Below are positions 25,791 through 34,885 of a stretch of DNA of 37,784 nt, in pieces. Source of the stretch: Bacteroidales bacterium (GTDB taxonomy: Bacteria > Bacteroidota > Bacteroidia > Bacteroidales > WCHB1-69). The notes under the pieces were generated by a model, which had not been told where the DNA came from, made no database searches, and saw only the letters and a program-made list of their open reading frames with translations. A program made the position numbers and the translations under genes. Positions within the stretch are counted from its first letter, which is position 1. The number at the start of each line of letters is the position of its first letter. The stretch is from assembly GCA_012519525.1 (NCBI GenBank), contig JAAYQB010000143.1:1-37784 (forward strand), written 5' to 3'.

Positions 25791-27398
25791 ATGGGAGCAA
25801 AAAATTGTCCGGAAACTCCCCGGCAGAAAATGATTGGAATGATGTATTTAGTGCTAACAGCGATGCTTGCGCTAAATGTATCTAAAGATATATTAGACGC
25901 TTTTATTGTTGTGAATGATACGTTGGAACAAACAAACACCAACTTCACAAGTAAAGTAGAGCAGAATTATGTTTTATTTGAACAAGCTTTACAAAACGAA
26001 GGTGCTAAAGTTAAACCTTTCTACAATAAAGCATTAAAAGTAAAAAAAGAGTCCGATGAAATGGTAGCTTATATCGAGCAAATTAAAAAAGAATTGTTTA
26101 TGGAAGTTGACGGTTTGAAAGAAGAGGAAGTCAAAGGCAAGACTCTGAAAGATATGAGCGGTAGAGACAACTACTCTACACCCAGTCAATATTTCATGGG
26201 ACAAACCGGAGACGGAAAAGCAATAGAATTAAAGAATAAAATTAATGCTTATAAAAAGAATTTGATTTCTATAGTAAACAATCCAAAATACAATGCTATT
26301 ATCAAGGAAGCTTTAGAAACCGATGGAGATTATAGAAACACATCTGGCGAAAAAGAATCATGGGAACAACATAATTTTGACCATATTGTGGCAGCAGCTT
26401 GTTATACCATTCTCAACAAAATAATCGGTGAAGTGAGAAATACTGAATATGCTACCGTTAGCTTTCTTTACTCTGCTATTGATGCCGGTAGTTTTAAATT
26501 CGATAATGTCAGTGCCAGAGTTATTCCTAATAGTCGTATTGTTTTCTCAGGCGATAGCTACGAGGCTGATATTATTGTAGCTGCTGTTGACTCACGTCAA
26601 AACCCCTCTATTTATTGGGGAGCCGGTAGAGACACAGCTACTGTAGCCGATATTGACAAATTAACTTTAGTAGAAGGTGAAAGCGGAATGGTACGTTTAA
26701 AAATACCCACCGGTGGTGTCGGCGATCAACGTTATGCCGGTGTTATTAAGTTAAAAACAGCCGAAGGAGATAAATTTTATCCTTTTAAAGATGCTTACAC
26801 CGTAACCCGTCCTTCTGCAGCAATAGCCGCTGAAAAAATGAATGTGCTTTATGCCGGTATTCCTAATCCCATAGGTATAGCTGCACCGGTAGCACCTGAA
26901 AGAATGCGTATATCATGGGGCGGATTAACTCCTCGTCAATTAGGTGGAGGTAAATACGAAGTTACTCCTGATAGAACACTGATTGGCAAAAGAATAATGA
27001 TTTCAGTAGCGGCAGATTTGGGAACCGGAAAAACCCAAAACATGGGAAGTCAAGAATTTAGAGTAAAAGGAGTGCCTAATCCGGTTGCTTATATAGGCTC
27101 AAATATTGGCTCAGGAAAAATAGCTAAAAATATCTTAGTTGCCAATCCTTTTTTAACGGCTAAAATGGAAAACTTTGACTTTGAGCTGGCTTGGAGAATT
27201 ACTTCTTATAAAGTTACTGTTGTAAAAAACGGACGTGAAGTTTCCAGCGCAACGAATGCAGGAGCTCAATTTAGTGAAAGTTTAAAAAACACAATACGTT
27301 CTTCCGGCTCAGGAACTACTTTTGAGTTTACAGAAATTAAAGCTCAAAGTATTGCCGGTGTGAAAAACCTAGAAAACATTACTGTTCGTATAAGATAA
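25791..27398 (+). CDS. porM: Type IX secretion motor subunit PorM/GldM
   Basis: One membrane helix near the N-terminus (about 15-33, beginning after the conserved TPRQKMIGMMYLV) anchors a long periplasmic part. That part begins with a helical domain (about 35-220) and continues with three beta domains, ending in ENITVRIR. This matches the four-domain GldM/PorM structure. The dimer spans the periplasm and links the PorL motor to the PorK/PorN ring. Length 535 is normal. porN follows after 39 bases. Confidence 0.93.
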   Translation: MGAKNCPETPRQKMIGMMYLVLTAMLALNVSKDILDAFIVVNDTLEQTNTNFTSKVEQNYVLFEQALQNEGAKVKPFYNKALKVKKESDEMVAYIEQIKKELFMEVDGLKEEEVKGKTLKDMSGRDNYSTPSQYFMGQTGDGKAIELKNKINAYKKNLISIVNNPKYNAIIKEALETDGDYRNTSGEKESWEQHNFDHIVAAACYTILNKIIGEVRNTEYATVSFLYSAIDAGSFKFDNVSARVIPNSRIVFSGDSYEADIIVAAVDSRQNPSIYWGAGRDTATVADIDKLTLVEGESGMVRLKIPTGGVGDQRYAGVIKLKTAEGDKFYPFKDAYTVTRPSAAIAAEKMNVLYAGIPNPIGIAAPVAPERMRISWGGLTPRQLGGGKYEVTPDRTLIGKRIMISVAADLGTGKTQNMGSQEFRVKGVPNPVAYIGSNIGSGKIAKNILVANPFLTAKMENFDFELAWRITSYKVTVVKNGREVSSATNAGAQFSESLKNTIRSSGSGTTFEFTEIKAQSIAGVKNLENITVRIR

Positions 27399-27437
27399 TT
27401 AATAATCATTATATTCATAATTTAAAAACTTGTAGGA

Positions 27438-28547
27438 ATGAAACATTTACGATTAGTCATAACAATAATAATAGTAAGTTGCATGGCAACAATACATGCA
27501 CAAACTATTGATAGCGAAAATAAACAAAAAGGAGGAGCATTTGATGCACCTGGTAGAGCTCGTAATCCTATAGATAGACCTTACGAAAAGAAATTGTTGA
27601 GAGACAATACGCCGGTTCCTTTACAACCTTTGGACGAAGAATATATCCATTATTCTTCCCTATTTTGGAGAGTAATCGATTTACGCGAGAAAATGAATTT
27701 ACCTCTCTATTTTCCCACAGAACCGAAAGGAAACTGGAAAAGTTTTGCTAAAATTATTTGGGATGTTGTCGATTCAAATGAAAACAACCCTATGCCTGTT
27801 CGTATTTATACTACCGAATATTTTGACATTCCTTTATCTAACGAAGAATTTAGAAGTAAACTTAGTATTGAACCTATTACCATATTATTATGGTTAACAG
27901 ACCCTGAAACAGGCGAACAAGTATTTGACGATTTTACAGGAGAACCTATTGCTATAGGAGACACTACTATTATGCAATTTGCAGATCCTAAAGATGTTAT
28001 GCAATACGACATCAAGGAATTGTATTATGTAGATAACCAAAGGTCAATGTTGGATGTACGTATTATGGGAATATGTCCTGTATTACAAAAAGGCGCTGTT
28101 TTATTTGAGGATGATGAAGAAGATAACGCACCTGCAATGGATGCACCACCTGCAGAAGACGAAGGATTTACCGATGAATATACGGATGAATATGCCGAAG
28201 ATACTATGGAAGAAGAATATCCTGAAGAAGAAGCTCCGGCAGAGGAAGAAGATTTGGCTGAATTAGGAAGCAAAAAATTAGCTCCTATCGGCTGGTTCTA
28301 TTATCCCGAATTCAGACCGGTTATGGCAGTAAATGAAGTGTTTAATCCTCACAATAATGCTAACCGCAGAACCTATGATGATATTTTTATACAAAGACGC
28401 TTTTCCAGCTTTATAAGAGCAGAAGAAAACGTACACGACAACCGAGAAATATTCAATTATATTTTAAACGGGTTGGATCAAATATTAGAAGCCGAAAAAA
28501 TTAAAAATAAAATTTTTACTTTTGAACATGATATGTGGGAATACTAA
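27438..28547 (+). CDS. porN: Type IX secretion ring protein PorN/GldN with acidic insert
   Basis: Periplasmic protein with a signal peptide (cut near IHAQ, residue 22) that partners PorK in the ring. The GldN domain runs from about 60 to 215 (YSSLFWRVIDLREKMN, WLTDPETGEQV) and resumes from about 280 (GWFYYPEFRPVMAVNEVFNP, TYDDIFIQRRFSSFI). Between them, residues 224-275 are a low-complexity acidic stretch made mainly of Glu, Asp, Ala, Pro and Tyr. The insert does not break the frame and domain sequence continues on both sides. Last gene of the por operon; a terminator follows. Confidence 0.92.
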   Translation: MKHLRLVITIIIVSCMATIHAQTIDSENKQKGGAFDAPGRARNPIDRPYEKKLLRDNTPVPLQPLDEEYIHYSSLFWRVIDLREKMNLPLYFPTEPKGNWKSFAKIIWDVVDSNENNPMPVRIYTTEYFDIPLSNEEFRSKLSIEPITILLWLTDPETGEQVFDDFTGEPIAIGDTTIMQFADPKDVMQYDIKELYYVDNQRSMLDVRIMGICPVLQKGAVLFEDDEEDNAPAMDAPPAEDEGFTDEYTDEYAEDTMEEEYPEEEAPAEEEDLAELGSKKLAPIGWFYYPEFRPVMAVNEVFNPHNNANRRTYDDIFIQRRFSSFIRAEENVHDNREIFNYILNGLDQILEAEKIKNKIFTFEHDMWEY

Positions 28548-28570
28548 AAACAATATCAATAAAATAAAAG

Positions 28571-28597
28571 AGGCTGCTTTTTAAGTAGCCTTTTTTT
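28571..28597 (+). terminator. Intrinsic terminator of the por operon
   Basis: Nine-pair stem (28571-28579 with 28583-28591, one G-U pair), loop of three T, then a T-run through 28597. It ends only three bases before the recG ATG at 28601, so it also sits in any leader that reads into recG. Confidence 0.85.
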
Positions 28598-28600
28598 ATA

Positions 28601-30724
28601 ATGAAGAAAAAAATGAATCCGTTTTTTAATACTAAAATCACTTATCTTAAAGGAGTAGGCAGTAAACGCTCTGAAATATTAAACAAAGAAGCTGCTATCT
28701 ATACCTTTTATGATATTCTTCATTATTTTCCTTATAAATATATTGATAAATCAAAATTTTACAAAATAAACGAATTACAAAACAATATTAATTCCTACGT
28801 ACAGATTAAAGGAACTGTAGTTGATATTCAAACAATAGGAGAAAATAGAGCCAAAAGATTGATTGTTACGTTACAGGATAGTACAGGATACATAGATTTG
28901 GTTTGGTTCAATGGAATAAATTATATAGAAAAAAAAATCACCAAACAAAAAGAATATATTGTATTTGGCAAACCGACTATATTTGCTAAAGCATTCAATA
29001 TGATGCATCCTGAAATTACCGATGCCGAACAACAAGAAGAAACACAAACAATCCCCATACCCTTTCAGCCTTTTTACAATACATCGGAAGCTATGAAACG
29101 TAGTGGCTTAGATAGCAAAGGAATAAGTAAAATACTCTATCAATTATTGGTTTCATCTCATCAAGCAATTGAAGAAAACCTTCCCCCCTATCTCATAGAG
29201 AAACTAAAACTCATGGATAGAAAAAATGCTGTTTTTAATATCCATTTTCCGCAAAGTCAAAAGTTGTTAAAATTAGCACAACAACGTTTGAAATTTGAAG
29301 AAATCTTTTTCACTCAACTTCATCTTATTCAAAATAAATTAATTCGCTCAACGAAAAGCAAAGGATTTTTATTACCCAAAGTAGGAACTCACTTTAATAA
29401 TTTTTATCACAACTACTTACCTTTTGAGTTAACCAATGCACAAAAAAAAGTAATCAAAGAAATTCGTTCCGATTTTATTTCCGGAAAGCAAATGAATCGT
29501 TTATTACAAGGAGATGTGGGAAGCGGTAAAACCATTACCTCTTTGCTTGTTATGCTGATTGCTATTGATAATGGCTATCAATGTTGCTTAATGGCACCAA
29601 CCGAAATATTGGCAATACAGCATTTTAACAGCATCAGTAAATTCCTCAATAATATGGATTTACAAATCGAACTCTTAACCGGAAGCACTAAAGCATCAAA
29701 AAGAAAACAACTGTTAGAAGACACTAAAAACGGGAAAACATCTCTATTAATAGGTACGCATACGCTTATAGAAAATACTGTCGTTTTTAATAAGTTAGGT
29801 TTAATTATTATCGACGAGCAACATCGTTTTGGGGTAGAACAAAGAGCAAAGTTATGGAAAAAAAACGAACATCCTCCGCATGTATTAGTTATGACAGCCA
29901 CCCCTATTCCCAGAACGCTCGCAATGACCGTATATGGCGATTTAGATGTTTCCGTTATCGACGAATTGCCCCAAGGACGTAAAGCCATCATCACTTACCA
30001 CTACAGCCAAAACAATCGCAAGCAACTTGTTGATTTTCTAAAAAAACAAATACATATAGGCAGGCAAATATTTGTTGTATATCCTCTTATTGAAGAATCG
30101 GAAACGCTTGATTTAAAAAATTTAATGGAAGGATACGAAGCATTTAAAAACAACTTTCCCCTACCCCATTATACAGTAGATATTATTCATGGAAAAATGA
30201 CAATTGCCGAAAAAGATGCTGCCATGCAAGGATTTATAGAAGGAAAAACACATATACTATTAGCTACTACTGTTATAGAAGTGGGTGTGGATATTCCTAA
30301 TGCCACCGTTATGCTCATCGAAAATGCTGAACGATTTGGCTTAGCACAACTCCATCAATTAAGAGGAAGAGTGGGTCGAGGTGCTAATCAATCGTATTGT
30401 ATTTTATTAACAGGAAATCAATTAAGTAATGACAGCAAAAAACGTATACAAGCCATGTTGGAAACAAACGACGGTTTTGAAATAGCCAACTTCGATTTAA
30501 AATTAAGAGGTCCCGGTGATTTAGCGGGAACAAAACAAAGCGGCATTATTAATTTTAAGCTATTAGACATTATAAAAGATGAAAAACTAATTGTTTTTAC
30601 TCGTGATTTGGCTCATAATATATTACGCAATGATCCTTTATTAGAAAAAGAAGAACATTACTGTTTAAAACAGCAGTTGCATTTTCTTTTCAATACGACT
30701 AAGAACTATTATCAAATTAGTTAA
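28601..30724 (+). CDS. recG: ATP-dependent DNA helicase RecG
   Basis: Branch-migrating SF2 helicase that remodels stalled forks and recombination intermediates. The N-terminal wedge/OB domain lies around 60-160. Walker A is GDVGSGKT (304-311), the DEQH box 405-408 with HRFGVEQR after it, then MTATPIPRTLAMT, and near the C-terminus QLRGRVGRG and RGPGDLAGTKQSG. Length 707 is normal. An alternative ATG exists four codons in. The terminator directly upstream suggests separate promoter control; TACTTTTG at 28517-28524, inside porN, is a weak candidate -7 box. dus follows after two bases. Confidence 0.95.
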   Translation: MKKKMNPFFNTKITYLKGVGSKRSEILNKEAAIYTFYDILHYFPYKYIDKSKFYKINELQNNINSYVQIKGTVVDIQTIGENRAKRLIVTLQDSTGYIDLVWFNGINYIEKKITKQKEYIVFGKPTIFAKAFNMMHPEITDAEQQEETQTIPIPFQPFYNTSEAMKRSGLDSKGISKILYQLLVSSHQAIEENLPPYLIEKLKLMDRKNAVFNIHFPQSQKLLKLAQQRLKFEEIFFTQLHLIQNKLIRSTKSKGFLLPKVGTHFNNFYHNYLPFELTNAQKKVIKEIRSDFISGKQMNRLLQGDVGSGKTITSLLVMLIAIDNGYQCCLMAPTEILAIQHFNSISKFLNNMDLQIELLTGSTKASKRKQLLEDTKNGKTSLLIGTHTLIENTVVFNKLGLIIIDEQHRFGVEQRAKLWKKNEHPPHVLVMTATPIPRTLAMTVYGDLDVSVIDELPQGRKAIITYHYSQNNRKQLVDFLKKQIHIGRQIFVVYPLIEESETLDLKNLMEGYEAFKNNFPLPHYTVDIIHGKMTIAEKDAAMQGFIEGKTHILLATTVIEVGVDIPNATVMLIENAERFGLAQLHQLRGRVGRGANQSYCILLTGNQLSNDSKKRIQAMLETNDGFEIANFDLKLRGPGDLAGTKQSGIINFKLLDIIKDEKLIVFTRDLAHNILRNDPLLEKEEHYCLKQQLHFLFNTTKNYYQIS

Positions 30725-30726
30725 CT

Positions 30727-31707
30727 ATGAATAATTTAGATAATATTTTTTCGGGAGGCACAAAATTATTATTAGCTCCTATGGACGATATTACGGATTT
30801 TTCATTTCGAACTATCTGTAAAGAATTAGGAGCCGAAATTACCATAAGCGAATTTGTGGCATCAGATGCATTGATTCGTAATATTGAAAAAACAAAACGA
30901 AAAATGTTTTTTTTGCCCGATGAACGTCCTTTCGGAATTCAGCTGTTTGGAAACAATAAAGAAACAATGCGAGAAGCAGCCATTATCATTGAAACATATC
31001 AACCTGATTTTATTGATATTAATTGGGGCTGCCCGGCTAAAAGAGTTGCAGGAAAAGGCTCAGGGTCGGGAATGCTGAAAAACATACCATTACTATTAGA
31101 AATCACAGAAGATATTGTGAAATCAGTAAAACTACCGGTAACGGTAAAAACACGCCTTGGCTACGACGACAACAGTAAATGTATTGTAGAATTAAGCGAA
31201 AAACTTCAAGATGTAGGCGTTCAAGCCATCACTATACACGGAAGAACAAAAACACAAATGTTTAAAGGCGAAGCCGATTGGTCGTTAATAGGTGCTGTTA
31301 AAGCCAATCATAGAATAACAATTCCTATTATTGGTAATGGCGATATTGCATCGGCGGAACAAGCCTTAGCAATGAAAGAAAAACACCGTATTAATGGCAT
31401 TATGATAGGAAGAGCTGCTATGGGAAATCCATGGATTTTCAAGCAATGCAGAGCATTATTAGACAATGATACTATTAGTTATGAACCTACTATCAGCGAA
31501 CGCATTGAAGTGTGTAAAAAACATTTCTTATTGTCTGTTGAATACAAAGGCGAATATACGGGAGTTCTAGAAATGAGAAAACATTATAAAGGTTATTTTA
31601 AAGGAATTAATGATTTTAAAACATATCGAATTAAACTTTTAAGCCTCATAAATGTTAAAGATATAGTAGAACTATTTGATGAAATCAATTATAAATTTTC
31701 TTTATGA
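30727..31707 (+). CDS. dus: tRNA-dihydrouridine synthase
   Basis: FMN enzyme that reduces uridine to dihydrouridine in the D-loop of tRNAs. TIM-barrel features: APMDDITDFSFR (17-28), the active-site loop DINWGCPAKRVAGKGSGSG with the catalytic Cys102, ITIHGRTKTQMFKGEADW, GNGDI and GIMIGRAAMGNPWIF. The length of 326 fits the DusB/DusA-like group; I cannot say which subtype. It overlaps the next gene by four bases (ATGA), so translation is probably coupled. Confidence 0.93.
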   Translation: MNNLDNIFSGGTKLLLAPMDDITDFSFRTICKELGAEITISEFVASDALIRNIEKTKRKMFFLPDERPFGIQLFGNNKETMREAAIIIETYQPDFIDINWGCPAKRVAGKGSGSGMLKNIPLLLEITEDIVKSVKLPVTVKTRLGYDDNSKCIVELSEKLQDVGVQAITIHGRTKTQMFKGEADWSLIGAVKANHRITIPIIGNGDIASAEQALAMKEKHRINGIMIGRAAMGNPWIFKQCRALLDNDTISYEPTISERIEVCKKHFLLSVEYKGEYTGVLEMRKHYKGYFKGINDFKTYRIKLLSLINVKDIVELFDEINYKFSL

Positions 31708-32534
31708 GTGAAAATCAAACAATACAACTTAATGTAGATCAAATTATTTACAATAAGAATAAAACTCTACATCGGTTTCTTCCTAAATTTATTATTCGCT
31801 ACCTTCGTCGGATATTACACGAAGAAGAAATCAATGTTATTTTAAATGATGTTAAAGGCATTAATGGAGTAGATTTTGCCAATAAAATAATTACGGATTT
31901 CAATGTATCCTACACTATTGAAAATGAAGAAAATATTCCAAAAGGCGGCAATCACATTATTGTATCCAATCATCCTTTAGGCGGTTTTGACGGATTAATT
32001 TTAATCGATGTGTTTTCAAAATACAAAGAAAAAGTAAAAGTTACTCTTAACGACTTATTGCTGAACATTCCCAATCTTGTAGATTTGGCTGTTCCTATCA
32101 ATAAAACCGGGAAAAATTCAACTCAATTAGCCAGAGATTTGAACAAAGCCTTTCAGGAAGATAATATGATAGTATTTTTCCCGGCAGGTATATGTTCTCG
32201 TAAAATAAAAGGAAAAATCGTAGACTTGGAATGGAAAAAAACATTTGTTTCTAAAGCAAAAGAGTACAAAAGAGATGTGTTGCCCATTTATTTTGAAGGA
32301 AAAAATTCGAGATTCTTTTATAACTTAGCCAATATCAGAAAGAAATTAGGGTTAAAAGCCAACATTGAAATGCTGTATCTTCCTGATGAGCTTTTTAAAC
32401 ATAAAAATAAAAAATTCAAAATCATTATCGGAGAACCTATTCCCTATCAAACTTTTACAAATGAAAAAACGGACTTCGAACATGCTAACGAAATAAAAAA
32501 GAAAGTTTATCAATTAAAAAACAATTTGTATTAG
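31704..32534 (+). CDS. glsA: PlsC-type O-acyltransferase, probable GlsA (glycine lipid synthesis)
   Basis: Membrane-associated lysophospholipid-type acyltransferase, 276 residues. The catalytic block reads SNHPLGGFD: His90 and Asp96 are separated by five residues instead of the classical four, a form I associate with the OlsA/GlsA-like branch. FFPAGICSRK (165-174) is the phosphate- or glycerol-binding block. The next gene encodes an OlsB-like N-acyltransferase. In Bacteroides thetaiotaomicron adjacent genes of these two types (glsA, glsB) make N-acyl then O-acyl glycine lipids. Function assigned from this pairing; an ornithine-type product or plain phosphatidate synthesis remains possible. 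Confidence 0.72.
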   Translation: MSENQTIQLNVDQIIYNKNKTLHRFLPKFIIRYLRRILHEEEINVILNDVKGINGVDFANKIITDFNVSYTIENEENIPKGGNHIIVSNHPLGGFDGLILIDVFSKYKEKVKVTLNDLLLNIPNLVDLAVPINKTGKNSTQLARDLNKAFQEDNMIVFFPAGICSRKIKGKIVDLEWKKTFVSKAKEYKRDVLPIYFEGKNSRFFYNLANIRKKLGLKANIEMLYLPDELFKHKNKKFKIIIGEPIPYQTFTNEKTDFEHANEIKKKVYQLKNNLY

Positions 32535-32551
32535 TTTTTTTTATATTTTTG
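32525..32551 (+). promoter_or_regulatory. Promoter for the glsB-like gene
   Basis: TTTG at 32525-32528, 15 bases, TATTTTTG at 32544-32551. It lies 22 bases before the GTG start, giving a very short leader. It may allow expression separate from the upstream recG-dus-glsA run. Confidence 0.45.
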
Positions 32552-32572
32552 TAAAAATATTTTATATACAAA

Positions 32573-33541
32573 GTGGAAAAGATTGCAAAAAGAGTATTAA
32601 GACGTTTAATAAAGGCAGAACTCACTGAAGATAAGTTAATTTGCCAAACTAATTATGGGGGTAATTTAATCTATTCTATCAACTATTACAATGCCCCTAA
32701 TACTTTGGTAGAGCTAGGAAGATTGCGAGAAATTGCTTTTAGAGATGCCGGCGGAGGAACAGGAAAACCTATCGACTTAGACGAGTATGACACTGCTAAT
32801 CCTCCTTTCCAGCAATTAATTGTCTGGGATCCAAGCGAAAGAGAAATCCTCAGTAGTTATCGCTATATTTTTGGAAAAGATATAAAAATAGACAATAGCG
32901 GCATACATAGCCCAACAGCTAAATTATTTCAATTTTCAGATGATTTTGTAAAAAACTATTTACCTTATTCCATTGAATTAGGTCGCTCTTTTGTACAACC
33001 TCAATACCAAGCAGCCAACTCACGCAAAGGACTTTTCGCATTAGACAATGTTTGGGACGGATTAGGTATGCTTATTTATAGTAATCCTGAGATAAAATAC
33101 ATTTATGGAAAAATGACAATGTATAAGAATTACAATAAATTAGCAAGAGATATAATTTTATTTTTCTTAAACAAGCATTTTTCCAAAGGCGAAAAATTGA
33201 TGAAAGCTTACAAGCCTCTTCCCTATTATCATGATGAAAGTAAATTGGCTTCTTTACTACCCAACGATAACTTTAAAGATGATTATAAATCTCTCGTACA
33301 AGAAATCACTAAGTTAGAATGTAAAATTCCATCTCTAGTAAATATCTATATGAGAGTAGCCTCTACAATGCAATGCTTTGGCACCTCTGATAACGAAGAT
33401 TTTGGAGAAACAGAAGAAACCGTTATTTTGGTCAAGATTGACGATATATACGAAGATAAAAAAGAGCGGCATATAAATCCTAAAACAATAAAAAGTTTCA
33501 ATGATTATAAAAACCTCATCTTTCGTAAAAAGCAGTCCTAA
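32573..33541 (+). CDS. glsB: OlsB-like N-acyltransferase, probable GlsB (glycine lipid synthesis)
   Basis: GNAT-fold acyl-ACP-dependent N-acyltransferase of the OlsB / 'hemolysin' group, 322 residues. The stretches RLREIAFRDAGGGTG (49-63), IVWDPSEREILSSYRY and SIELGRSFVQPQYQ are family features. Predicted to attach a 3-hydroxy fatty acid to the amino group of glycine, after which the upstream acyltransferase adds the second chain. The start is GTG at 32573; no in-frame ATG fits the conserved N-terminus, and a promoter box lies just upstream. Its last 41 bases overlap engB in another frame. Confidence 0.75.
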   Translation: MEKIAKRVLRRLIKAELTEDKLICQTNYGGNLIYSINYYNAPNTLVELGRLREIAFRDAGGGTGKPIDLDEYDTANPPFQQLIVWDPSEREILSSYRYIFGKDIKIDNSGIHSPTAKLFQFSDDFVKNYLPYSIELGRSFVQPQYQAANSRKGLFALDNVWDGLGMLIYSNPEIKYIYGKMTMYKNYNKLARDIILFFLNKHFSKGEKLMKAYKPLPYYHDESKLASLLPNDNFKDDYKSLVQEITKLECKIPSLVNIYMRVASTMQCFGTSDNEDFGETEETVILVKIDDIYEDKKERHINPKTIKSFNDYKNLIFRKKQS

Positions 33542-34103
33542 TTGGAAATCGTGTCCCGACACTCATTTACCCGAATTTGCTTTTATCGGACGTTCTAATG
33601 TAGGTAAATCCTCTTTTATCAACATGCTGACCAATCAACAAAAGTTGGCTAAAACATCCTCTAAACCCGGAAAAACAAAACTCATTAATCATTTTATCAT
33701 TAATAATGAATGGTATTTAGTTGACTTACCCGGTTATGGCTACGCTCGTATATCGAAAGCATTACGCATCAGTTTTGAAAAGATGATTTTAGATTACATC
33801 AACTATCGCAGAAATTTATACTATTTATGCGTACTGATTGATGCAAGGCTATTACCGCAAAAAATTGATCTTTCGTTCATTGAAATGTTAGGAGAAAACC
33901 AAATACCCTTTTTGCTTATTTTTACGAAATCGGACAAACAAAGCCAAACAAAAATAACAAAAAACGTACAAACATTTCTCGAAACCATTGCAATGACTTG
34001 GGAATCACTTCCCCCCTATTTTATAACTTCTGCATTAACAGGAAAAGGAAAAGATGATTTTTTAGATTTTATTGAGCAAACAATAAAGGAAACACAAAAA
34101 TAA
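33501..34103 (+). CDS. engB: Ribosome biogenesis GTPase EngB/YihA/YsxC
   Basis: Small GTPase needed for assembly of the large ribosomal subunit. G1 is GRSNVGKS (30-37), G3 DLPGYGYA and G4 TKSDK; the length of 200 is normal. The ATG at 33501 lies inside the end of the preceding acyltransferase gene. A later start is unlikely, because the residues before the P-loop are conserved in the family. Translation is probably coupled to the upstream gene. The ribosomal protein L25 gene comes next but with its own promoter. Confidence 0.93.
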   Translation: MIIKTSSFVKSSPNWKSCPDTHLPEFAFIGRSNVGKSSFINMLTNQQKLAKTSSKPGKTKLINHFIINNEWYLVDLPGYGYARISKALRISFEKMILDYINYRRNLYYLCVLIDARLLPQKIDLSFIEMLGENQIPFLLIFTKSDKQSQTKITKNVQTFLETIAMTWESLPPYFITSALTGKGKDDFLDFIEQTIKETQK

Positions 34104-34117
34104 CTCTATTTTTCGAT

Positions 34118-34145
34118 TTTGGAATTGAAAAAAATTATATCTTTG
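34118..34145 (+). promoter_or_regulatory. Promoter for ribosomal protein L25 gene
   Basis: TTTG at 34118-34121, 16 bases, TATCTTTG at 34138-34145. The ATG is 50 bases downstream. Confidence 0.55.
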
Positions 34146-34194
34146 CACACTTTTTAAAATTAAACTAATTTATTTATTTTTAAACTTATAAGAA

Positions 34195-34833
34195 ATGAAA
34201 TCAGTATCTATTAGCGGTTCTTTAAGAGAGAACGTAGGGAAAAAAGATGCAAAAGCACAAAGAAAACAAGGGATAATACCTTCTGTTATTTATGGACAAA
34301 GCCAACAAAAACACCTTTTAGTGGAGGAAAAAGCCATGAATAAACTTATTTATTCACCGGAAGTAAGGTATGTAGAATTAAATACCGGCGAAGCAACACA
34401 TAAAGCCATTATACAAGAACTGCAATTCCATCCCGTAACAGGAAAATTGCTTCATGTTGATTTTTTAGAAATAACAGACGATAAACCTTTTACAATAGAA
34501 ATTCCTCTTTTAGTACACGGAACTTCTCCGGGTGTATTGCAAGGTGGTAGATTATCGAAAAAATTTAGAAAAATTAAAGTAAAAGGACTATTAGAAAATA
34601 TTCCTGAAAATATATCTTTAGATATCAGTAATTTATATATTAATGATAGTATTAAAGTAGAAGACTTGCAATTTGACAATCTCGAAATTATTGAAGATTC
34701 TCAAAAAGTATTGCTTGCTATACAAACAGCACGTACTGTTGAAGATATAGAAGAAGAAGGCGAAGGCGAAGAAGAAGGCGAAGCTACAGGAGAAGCAGCA
34801 GAAGAAGCCGGCGAAAGTAAAAAAGAAGAATAA
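34195..34833 (+). CDS. rplY: 50S ribosomal protein L25 (CTC/TL5 type)
   Basis: 5S-rRNA-binding protein of the large subunit in its long, two-domain form. The L25 domain covers about 1-90 (SGSLRENVGKKDAKAQRKQG, then PSVIYGQ), and the beta TL5 domain about 95-185 (VPLHVHGT-like IPLLVHGTSPGVLQGGR). The tail from about 182 is a Glu/Gly/Ala-rich acidic stretch that ends KKEE; such tails are usual for L25 in this phylum. Length 212. A strong terminator follows. Confidence 0.92.
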   Translation: MKSVSISGSLRENVGKKDAKAQRKQGIIPSVIYGQSQQKHLLVEEKAMNKLIYSPEVRYVELNTGEATHKAIIQELQFHPVTGKLLHVDFLEITDDKPFTIEIPLLVHGTSPGVLQGGRLSKKFRKIKVKGLLENIPENISLDISNLYINDSIKVEDLQFDNLEIIEDSQKVLLAIQTARTVEDIEEEGEGEEEGEATGEAAEEAGESKKEE

Positions 34834-34851
34834 CTATAAGATTTTACATTT

Positions 34852-34885
34852 AAAAAGAGAGGCTAGTATGTCTCTCTTTTTTTTT
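34852..34885. terminator. Bidirectional terminator between rplY and the MauE-like gene
   Basis: AAAAAGAGAG (34852-34861) pairs with CTCTCTTTTT (34872-34881) around a ten-base loop, with further T to 34885. The left A-run serves the minus strand in the same way. The stop of the convergent gene at 34884 lies within the T-run. Confidence 0.8.

Noticed and set aside
28025..28273. Long open frames opposite and across the acidic part of porN
   Set aside because: Shadows of the GAA/GAT-rich codons; the Ser-rich minus-strand translation is a composition artefact.
22238..28547. The por cluster as a new secretion system
   Set aside because: It is the known type IX secretion core (PorP, K, L, M, N) in its usual order; only the leader repeat and the PorN insert are noteworthy.
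34738..34833. Acidic tail of ribosomal protein L25
   Set aside because: Common in the long form of L25 in Bacteroidota, so not unusual.
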